A stretch of 64,000 nt of DNA, taken from NCBI GenBank assembly GCA_963747595.1, contig CAVVFO010000001.1, positions 62,001 through 126,000 of the forward strand, read 5' to 3'. The notes beneath the pieces were generated by a model. The model searched no databases. It was given only the letters and a program-made list of their open reading frames with translations, and was not told the origin of the DNA. Position numbers and translations under genes: made by a program. Below are positions 58,443-64,000 of this stretch, in pieces; the stretch's first letter is position 1, and every line of letters begins with the position of its first letter. The stretch comes from Oleiagrimonas sp963747595 (GTDB lineage: Bacteria > Pseudomonadota > Gammaproteobacteria > Xanthomonadales > Rhodanobacteraceae).

Positions 58443-59744
58443 CTACCGGTTGTCCGGCGAGGCGTGCGGTGGTGTATGGTCCAGCGTCGCCGATGCGGCG
58501 GTGGGCGAGGCCGGATCATGCTGCTCCGCCACCCGCCGGGTCAGACGCCAGGCCCAGATCAGGCAGCCGGCCAGGATCGCCGTGGCCAGCAGGAAGGCGG
58601 CACCGGGCAGTTTGTATTGCGGGCTGTTGATTGACCAGGCAAAGGTCTGGGTGAACACGGTGGGGCCGAAGATGCCGGCGAACGCAGTCAGACTGCTGAT
58701 GGCGCCCTGCAGGCGGCCCTGCTCGTCCGGTGGCACCTGGTGCGTCATCATCGATTGCGTCGCCGGGCCGGCCAGTCCCCATAGTGCCATGACCGGAATC
58801 GCTGCCAGGAAGAGCCATGGCGTGCTGGCCAGTCCCTGCATCAGCAGGGCGATCATGCCGAAGAAAAGCCCGTACAGCAGCAGCCGCCGATCCCCCAGCC
58901 TGGGCGCCAGCTTGCCGGTCAGCCATGCCTGCACGAAGCCCGAGGTGATGCCGACCAGGGCCATGGTGTAGCCGACTTCGCGTGGTCCCCAGTGATAACG
59001 GAAATCCGTGTACAGCACGAAGGTGCTCTGCAGCACGTAGTGCGCCAGCTGGCTGAGGAACACCAGCATGGCCAGGCCCAGCACCAGCGGGTAGCGCTTG
59101 AGCAATGCCAGTGCCCCGAGCGGGTTGGCGTGGCGCAGGTTCAGCGTCGTGCTGCGATGTTCGCGTTCGAGCGATTCGGGCAGCACGAAAAAGCCGTAGC
59201 AGAAATTGGTCAATGCCAGGCCCGCGGCAATCCAGAACGGCAGGCGGATATTGATCCCGCCGAGCACGCCGCCCAGTGCCGGACCGATCACGAAACCGAT
59301 GCCGAACGCCGCGCCCAGCATGCCGAACGCACCGGCACGCTTGTGCTGCGGCGTGATGTCGGCGATATAGGCATTGGCTGTGCTGAAGCTCGCGGCCGTG
59401 ATGCCCGACACCGCGCGGCCCACGAAGAGCAGCCACAGCGAAGGCGCCAACGCCATGGCCGCAAAATCCACGCCCAGGCCGAGGTTGGAGATGAGGATCA
59501 CCGGACGGCGGCCGAAGCGGTCCGAAAGCGCGCCTTGAAGCGGCGAAGACACGAACTGGATGGCCGCGAACATGGTGCTGAACACGCCCGCCCAGATGGC
59601 TGCGTGGGCGATGCTGCCGGTGAGCTTCTCCAGCAGGTGGGGCAATACCGGGATGATGATGCCGAAGGACAGGATATCGATCAGCACGGTGACGAAGATG
59701 AAGGCGAGCGCGGCGCGGCGTCGCGTGGAAGCGGGCGCGGTCAT
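58443..59744 (-). CDS. TetA-like MFS drug/proton antiporter
   Basis: A 433-residue inner-membrane transporter with 12 predicted helices in the DHA1 (TetA/TCR) group. The loop 2-3 motif is SDRFGRRPVILIS, and motif C-like glycines are in GFVIGPALGGVLGG. Start ATG at 59744 gives MTAPASTRRRAALAFIFVTVLIDILSFGIIIPVLP (in two parts), the usual first helix of this group. Similar chromosomal proteins are common in Xanthomonadales; resemblance to TetA does not by itself show tetracycline resistance. No TetR-type regulator is adjacent. It converges on the NRDE gene. Confidence 0.9.
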   Translation of the reverse strand: MTAPASTRRRAALAFIFVTVLIDILSFGIIIPVLPHLLEKLTGSIAHAAIWAGVFSTMFAAIQFVSSPLQGALSDRFGRRPVILISNLGLGVDFAAMALAPSLWLLFVGRAVSGITAASFSTANAYIADITPQHKRAGAFGMLGAAFGIGFVIGPALGGVLGGINIRLPFWIAAGLALTNFCYGFFVLPESLEREHRSTTLNLRHANPLGALALLKRYPLVLGLAMLVFLSQLAHYVLQSTFVLYTDFRYHWGPREVGYTMALVGITSGFVQAWLTGKLAPRLGDRRLLLYGLFFGMIALLMQGLASTPWLFLAAIPVMALWGLAGPATQSMMTHQVPPDEQGRLQGAISSLTAFAGIFGPTVFTQTFAWSINSPQYKLPGAAFLLATAILAGCLIWAWRLTRRVAEQHDPASPTAASATLDHTPPHASPDNR

Positions 59745-59803
59745 GTCCGGATCACGGGCGGGTAAAAACGTACGATAGCGCAAATGGCGGCGCCGGTTGC
59801 CGG

Positions 59804-59833
59804 AAAAAAACGGCGGCCATCAAGGGCCGCCGT
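59804..59833 (-). terminator. Rho-independent terminator of the S53 peptidase gene
   Basis: On the minus strand the stem ACGGCGGCC (59825-59833) pairs with GGCCGCCGT (59810-59818) around a 6-base loop and is followed by a run of seven T (59804-59810). It is 31 bases after the S53 stop at 59864 and before the start of the MFS gene. This is the cleanest intrinsic terminator in the window. Confidence 0.92.
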
Positions 59834-59863
59834 GCGTCGTTTCCGCGAATTCGTGAAGGGCTT

Positions 59864-61843
59864 CTAGTGCCCGTGCCCGTGTCCGTGGCCATGGCCATGG
59901 CCATGCGAGTCATGGGTGCCGAATCCGATGCCACGGAACAGGCTGAACGGCGCCAGTGCATGCGACAGGTTGGAGACGTCGGGAGCGCCCAGCCCCGTGG
60001 CCGCATCATAGCCACGCACGCCGGTGTAGAACCAGTTGTCGCCGCCGGTGATGTCGCGCAGTGGCGCGCTTTCGCTGTGGCCATACAACCAGCCGAACGT
60101 GTACAGCGTGGGGTTCACGAAGCCGACGCGGCCACCCGTTCGTTGTGCCAGCAGTGCCGCGATGCCGTTGAGCTGGGGCGCCACGAAGCTGGTTCCGCCG
60201 TTGCCGGCGATGAATCCGCCGTCCAGCGACGAATATTCCAGATAGCCCGAGTAGGGATCGGCATCCATGGAGACATCCGGCACGTTCCGGCCGCGGAAGT
60301 GCGCGGGGAGGGTCAGGAACGTGGTCACGCTGCCATCGGCATTGATCTGTCCCAGCGACTGCCCCGGTTGGGTACGCTGCGTGCCGCGCGTGAACAGCTG
60401 GTACAGCGGTTCATGCCAGTAACTGCTGACGCCACCGCCGGTCCCCACCGAGAAGTCGATGTCCTTGTACTGCGGGTTCAGGTACTGCGCCAGGTAGTCA
60501 TCGATATAACGCCAGCTCCACGCCTGTTCGCTGGAGACCACCAGTGGCGGAACATCCGGCCTGCTGTTCAATGTCAGTTGCAGGGGCGTGGTGGTGCCAC
60601 CTGCGGCGGTGATCAGCGGATCGGAGGCCGGCGCATCGACGCTCAGGGTCTTGGTGAACTGCGGATACGGCAGTGCGCGGTTGGTATCGTAGGCACCCGA
60701 GTCGCCGCTGGCCGCAAACACCGATATGCCCTGGACGGCCGCTTCCAGGAAGATCTCGTGGAACGCCTGCAGATCGCCGGTATAGTCGCCGCCGGTGAGC
60801 GGGCTGTCGAAATAGAACGCTTCCGGGGAGCCCCAGCTCACCGACAACGAGCCGACCTTGTTGTCGCTGACGGCGGTGGCAAAGACGTCGATGAAGCCGG
60901 CATCGGTGTTGGGCGCATCGTAGACAATGATATTCGCCTGCGGCGCGAGGCCACCGGATTGCTCCACGTCCAGCGTCGTTTCGCCGGAACCCGCGGCCGC
61001 GCTCAGCTGGCCGCCACCATCCACATGCACCTGGGTGATGCGATCGGGATTCACGTTCAGGTTGATCGCCGACCAGTAGGTGTAGGCGTCGCTGGGCACG
61101 AAATCGGCCAGCGTGGCGATGCCGATGGTCTGGCCCTTGCCGGTAATGCCCTTTTGGTACAGCGGATTGATGTTGTACATGTTGGCCACGTCGCCCACGG
61201 TGTAGCTGCCGGGCGTATTGGTGGCGATGACGCCGGCCTTGGGCAGGGTCACTGCCGGTGCCTCGATACCTGCCGGATACGTGGCATGTTGCGACATCGG
61301 GTGGAACAGGGCCTCGTTGCTGAGCCCGGCGATCACTTGAACCTCGTCGGCCAGCGTGGCCGGTGCCTGCGGCCGGTGATCGGGGCGGTGGAAGAAGTGC
61401 CCATGATGCCGATAGAGGTGCACTTTTGTGGCAAAGGCCGCGTTGAACTGCGCCGTGGTGCCGGTGGCATGCATCACCAGATGGCTGGCCGAGACACCAC
61501 TGACCTGAATTCCATAATGCGTCAGCACATTGGAGATGCGCTTGATCTGCTGGTCGTTGGGCGCGAACTGCTGCACGAACTGGCGCGTGGTGAGAAAGTG
61601 GTGATATTTCGGATTGGCGGGATCGGAGACCGAACGGGCGTAGGTCTCCAGGAGTTGCGGCTGGCGCATTTTCAGCACGATGCTGACAGTGTTGGTCTGG
61701 GCCGCATCAGCCGGCCCCATGTCCTGTGGCGCTCCGGACGCCTGCGGTGCGGACTGTGCCATCGCCGGAAGTGCCGCTCCGGCACTGCACAAGATGGCCG
61801 CTACGGAAACGCTCAGCAGACGCCGAGTCATGGACTTGTTCAT
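59864..61843 (-). CDS. Secreted S53 (sedolisin/pro-kumamolisin) peptidase with Gly-His tail
   Basis: A 659-residue acid-active serine-carboxyl peptidase. ATG at 61843 follows GGGAGG; the signal peptide is about 1-29 (SVAAILCSAGAALPAMAQ). A pro-kumamolisin activation domain (about 50-190) precedes the catalytic domain. The catalytic residues are Glu288 and Asp292 in GSGETTLDVEQSGG, Asp381 in ASGDSGAYD, and Ser552 in GNGGTSFVAPQ; calcium-site residues lie in LRDITGGDNW and GYDAATGLGAPDVS. The C-terminus ends in HDSHGHGHGHGHGHGH, an unusual metal-binding-like tail. A clear terminator follows. S53 enzymes are often type II secretion cargo, which is a link to the gspLMND block by inference only. 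Confidence 0.95.
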   Translation of the reverse strand: MNKSMTRRLLSVSVAAILCSAGAALPAMAQSAPQASGAPQDMGPADAAQTNTVSIVLKMRQPQLLETYARSVSDPANPKYHHFLTTRQFVQQFAPNDQQIKRISNVLTHYGIQVSGVSASHLVMHATGTTAQFNAAFATKVHLYRHHGHFFHRPDHRPQAPATLADEVQVIAGLSNEALFHPMSQHATYPAGIEAPAVTLPKAGVIATNTPGSYTVGDVANMYNINPLYQKGITGKGQTIGIATLADFVPSDAYTYWSAINLNVNPDRITQVHVDGGGQLSAAAGSGETTLDVEQSGGLAPQANIIVYDAPNTDAGFIDVFATAVSDNKVGSLSVSWGSPEAFYFDSPLTGGDYTGDLQAFHEIFLEAAVQGISVFAASGDSGAYDTNRALPYPQFTKTLSVDAPASDPLITAAGGTTTPLQLTLNSRPDVPPLVVSSEQAWSWRYIDDYLAQYLNPQYKDIDFSVGTGGGVSSYWHEPLYQLFTRGTQRTQPGQSLGQINADGSVTTFLTLPAHFRGRNVPDVSMDADPYSGYLEYSSLDGGFIAGNGGTSFVAPQLNGIAALLAQRTGGRVGFVNPTLYTFGWLYGHSESAPLRDITGGDNWFYTGVRGYDAATGLGAPDVSNLSHALAPFSLFRGIGFGTHDSHGHGHGHGHGHGH

Positions 61844-62100
61844 TGGTTTGCCTCCCTCAAGCAAGTGATGTCTCCTCTCCCCAAGGCAAGTGAAGTGGAG
61901 TCTGTCCCCCTGATTCGGCGGGAGCATGCATGCGTCGACGCTGCCGGTGCGGCACCCGATGGGCGGCACAGACATGGCAGGACGTTTCACTCTCCCCGTC
62001 TGGAGTGTACCGCGTTACCGGCGAGGTGGCGCACCTGCATCGGTGGATGGGCGAGGGGCTGGCGAGCCCCTGTCAGGGGCGACACTGCACGGGTTTTGCG

Positions 62101-62490
62101 TCAGTCCACCATATCGCCATCGACGTACAGCCAGCGCCCGTCTTCACGCACGAAATGGCTGACTTCATGCAGGCGTTGCGCCGAGGCGCCGCCGATGCGA
62201 AAACGCGCCACGAACTCCACTGATGCGTGGTCGGCATCGGTCTGCCGATGGCGCTTCACGCGCAGCCCGAGCCAGGTGGGCGATGGTTGCGATGGCTCCG
62301 TTTGCAACGTCTGCGGCCGGGTTGCGGGGTGCCAACTGTCCAGCAGGTAAGCGTCGAGCCGCATGACGTAGGCACTGTAGCGCGCGCGCATCAGCGCCTC
62401 GGCATCGGCGGCGGAAGCGCCCTCGTGCAGCGGCCTGCAGCAGGCGGCATAGTCACGCGACGTGCCGCAGGGGCACGCTTTCGAGGTCAT
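62101..62490 (-). CDS. ychJ: YchJ family protein (SEC-C motif)
   Basis: A 129-residue UPF0225/YchJ protein. The N-terminal SEC-C zinc motif is ACPCGTSRDYAACCRPLH, with the four Cys-type ligands, followed by AEALMRARYSAYVMRLDAYLLDSWHPATR, the YchJ core. The C-terminal half has a NTF2-like strand pattern (VEFVARFRIGG, HEVSHFVREDGRWLYVDG). The start is uncertain between 62490 and 62502; neither has a Shine-Dalgarno site. Function unknown. The 257 bases between it and the S53 gene hold hairpins at 62055-62079 but no gene. Confidence 0.9.
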   Translation of the reverse strand: MTSKACPCGTSRDYAACCRPLHEGASAADAEALMRARYSAYVMRLDAYLLDSWHPATRPQTLQTEPSQPSPTWLGLRVKRHRQTDADHASVEFVARFRIGGASAQRLHEVSHFVREDGRWLYVDGDMVD

Positions 62491-62569
62491 GGAGGGAGGC
62501 ATGCGTGAGTGTCGCGGAGATGGAGCGGACAGGGCCGGCCGCAATACCGCCGGCCCTGTCCGCGGTGCA

Positions 62570-64000
62570 TCATTGCGCTCCGAGATAGGTATGGAACCAG
62601 CTCAGCGAACGCTTCAGCACGTCGCGGCGGTGTTTCTTCTCGTGGAAGCCGTGACCTTCGCCCCGATACACCACCAGCTTGGTCGGCACGTTCTGCGCGC
62701 GCAGTGCATGCCAGAACTCGAACGACTGCGGCGCCGGTGTCTCGCCGTCGTACTGGCCCACCAGCACCAGCGTGGGCGTTTTGTCGTTCTGGATGAAGTT
62801 GATGGCCGAACTCTTGGCGTAGACCTTGGGGTCCTGGTACACGGAGGCGCCGAAGAACGGGATCATCCACTGGTCGATGGAGTTCTCGCCGTAGTAGCTC
62901 TGCCAGTTGGACAGGCCGGCGCCGGCCACGGCCGCCTTGAAGCGATGCGTCTGCGTGGGTGCGAACATGCTCATGAAGCCGCCGTAGCTCCAGCCGGTAA
63001 GGCCCAGGCGCTTGTCGTCCACGGGGTATTTCGCTTCCACCGCGTCCACGCCGGCGAGGATGTCGCGCAGGTCACCGTACCCCATGTCCTTGCGCACGCC
63101 GCGGGTGAAGGCTTCGCCCTGGCCGAAACTGCCGCGCGGGTTGGGCATCAGCACGAAGTAGCCCATTGCGGCCAGCGGTACCGGTCCATAGCCATCGCCC
63201 GGCCAGCTCGGACGCGTGGCGTAGGTGGGGCCGCCGTGCACGTAGACCACCATGGGGTAGTGCTTGTGCGCGTCGTAATGCGCCGGAAACAGCAGCCAGC
63301 CCTGCACGTCGTGACCGTCGTTTTTCCAGGTGATCGAGTGCGCCTGGCCCCACATCGTCTGCACGTGCGTGTTGGCGTGGGTGACGGCGTGCGGCTTGCG
63401 CGCCACGCCCGACAGCTGACCGCCGCTGCCGGTTTTCAGGCTGGCGGTGTAGATCTCCGGCGGTGCATTGAACGTGCTGTGGATGAAGGCGATGCGCCGA
63501 TGCGCGCGCGACACAGCCACGGACGACATGGCGCTGCCGTCGCTGATGCCGGCGGGAATAGTGACCAGTGCGTGCTGCGATGCCGCCTTGTCGCCATCCA
63601 GGGTGAAGGCGGACAGCCGCGTCGAGCCGCCGGCGAAGGAGGACACCAGCAGGTTCTGCCTGCCTGTCCATGTCAGCCAGGACGGGGTGATGTGGATACC
63701 GGGGGTCACATTGCTGGCGCTGCCGCCGCTGGCCGGGATCACGTAGATATCGCCGCCGGTGACGCCCTGGTCGCTCATCAGGCCGCTGATGAAGGCGATG
63801 CGGGACCCATCCGGCGACCAGCGCGGCAGGGCGATCTGCATCTTGTGCAGCGATCCGCTGGCCGTGTTCGGGTCGAGAATGACCTTGGGCGTGCCGCCCG
63901 GGGCCTGCGTGTAGAGCTTTGCGGTCCACCAGTTGTCGCGGCCCGGGGGCGGTGCGCCGATGTAGGCCAGGTGCCGGGAATCGGGGGCCCAGTCGTATTC
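62570..64000 (-). CDS. S9 family peptidase, N-terminus outside window
   Basis: Acylaminoacyl-peptidase/dipeptidyl-peptidase-like serine peptidase. The frame is open to the right edge, so the N-terminal part lies outside; 476 residues are visible. The first part is a beta-propeller of TolB/WD-like blades (WSPDGSRIAFISG and the preceding DWAPDSRHLAYIG near the edge). The peptidase domain has the nucleophile in LTGWSYGGFMSMF, the Asp in VGQYDGETPAPQS, and the His in YRGEGHGFHEKKHR. No signal peptide can be judged. It is 79 bases upstream of ychJ on the same strand and separate in role from the prolyl oligopeptidase at 21.5 kb. Confidence 0.95.
   Translation of the reverse strand, partial: EYDWAPDSRHLAYIGAPPPGRDNWWTAKLYTQAPGGTPKVILDPNTASGSLHKMQIALPRWSPDGSRIAFISGLMSDQGVTGGDIYVIPASGGSASNVTPGIHITPSWLTWTGRQNLLVSSFAGGSTRLSAFTLDGDKAASQHALVTIPAGISDGSAMSSVAVSRAHRRIAFIHSTFNAPPEIYTASLKTGSGGQLSGVARKPHAVTHANTHVQTMWGQAHSITWKNDGHDVQGWLLFPAHYDAHKHYPMVVYVHGGPTYATRPSWPGDGYGPVPLAAMGYFVLMPNPRGSFGQGEAFTRGVRKDMGYGDLRDILAGVDAVEAKYPVDDKRLGLTGWSYGGFMSMFAPTQTHRFKAAVAGAGLSNWQSYYGENSIDQWMIPFFGASVYQDPKVYAKSSAINFIQNDKTPTLVLVGQYDGETPAPQSFEFWHALRAQNVPTKLVVYRGEGHGFHEKKHRRDVLKRSLSWFHTYLGAQ

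Noticed and set aside
58443..59744. Calling the TetA-like pump a tetracycline resistance gene
   Set aside because: Chromosomal DHA1 pumps of this type are widespread and no regulator or mobile context is present; similarity alone does not show tetracycline export.
62055..62079. Overlapping hairpins GGGGCT/AGCCCC and CCCCTG/CAGGGG between ychJ and the S53 gene
   Set aside because: Mutually exclusive short stems without a T-run on the relevant strand; could be an RNA switch but nothing else supports it.

Overview
This is 64 kb of dense, GC-rich bacterial chromosome with about 50 protein genes. The gene set is typical of a gammaproteobacterium of the Xanthomonadales/Lysobacterales, most likely Rhodanobacteraceae-like. 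It includes a monomeric NADP isocitrate dehydrogenase, Xanthomonas-type (Xps) type II secretion genes in the order L-M-N-D, a secreted S53 peptidase, several S9 peptidases, a YfhM-like alpha-2-macroglobulin next to pbpC, and tatABC. The taxon is inferred from gene content and protein resemblance only. I saw no tRNA, rRNA, CRISPR array, prophage or replication origin.

Layout. 1-9 kb: 3' part of icd, a GH3 glycosidase, two aldo/keto reductases, a NYN-domain protein, a lipoprotein-like methyltransferase and an RluE-type pseudouridine synthase. 9-18 kb: tatD, hrpB and a tightly overlapping gspL-M-N-D block for outer-membrane type II secretion; the E-K genes of the machine are not here. 18-27 kb: malic enzyme, an SDR, a sulfotransferase, a secreted prolyl oligopeptidase, a 2OG-Fe dioxygenase, a YadGH-type ABC exporter and ferredoxin-NADP reductase. 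27-36 kb: pbpC and a 1944-residue alpha-2-macroglobulin homologue that lacks the thioester motif.

36-39.3 kb is the most accessory-looking part. Two identical-format palindromes bracket a promoter in front of a membrane protein/XRE regulator pair. A second small membrane protein gene follows, cut in two by a complete IS3-family element with intact 27-bp ends and a 4-bp target duplication, and then a rhodanese gene. 39.3-48.4 kb: a TAP-like peptidase with a NatAB-type ABC exporter in one overlapping operon, a host-attachment-family protein, a SpoIIAA-like protein, hemH with an alpha/beta hydrolase, a Ysc84/SYLF lipoprotein-like protein, and tatABC. 48.4-64 kb: an S41 C-terminal protease with EnvC (cell division and envelope remodelling), gltBD (glutamate synthase), an NRDE protein, a TetA-like MFS pump, the S53 peptidase with a Gly-His tail, YchJ, and an S9 peptidase that runs off the right edge.

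A family of roughly 90-165 bp dispersed imperfect palindromes occurs between genes at five places (about 2.0, 4.4, 23.8, 29.9 and 36.0 kb), with a possible degenerate half copy at 51.2 kb. They look like REP/BIME-type or MITE-like elements and probably act as transcript 3' ends.
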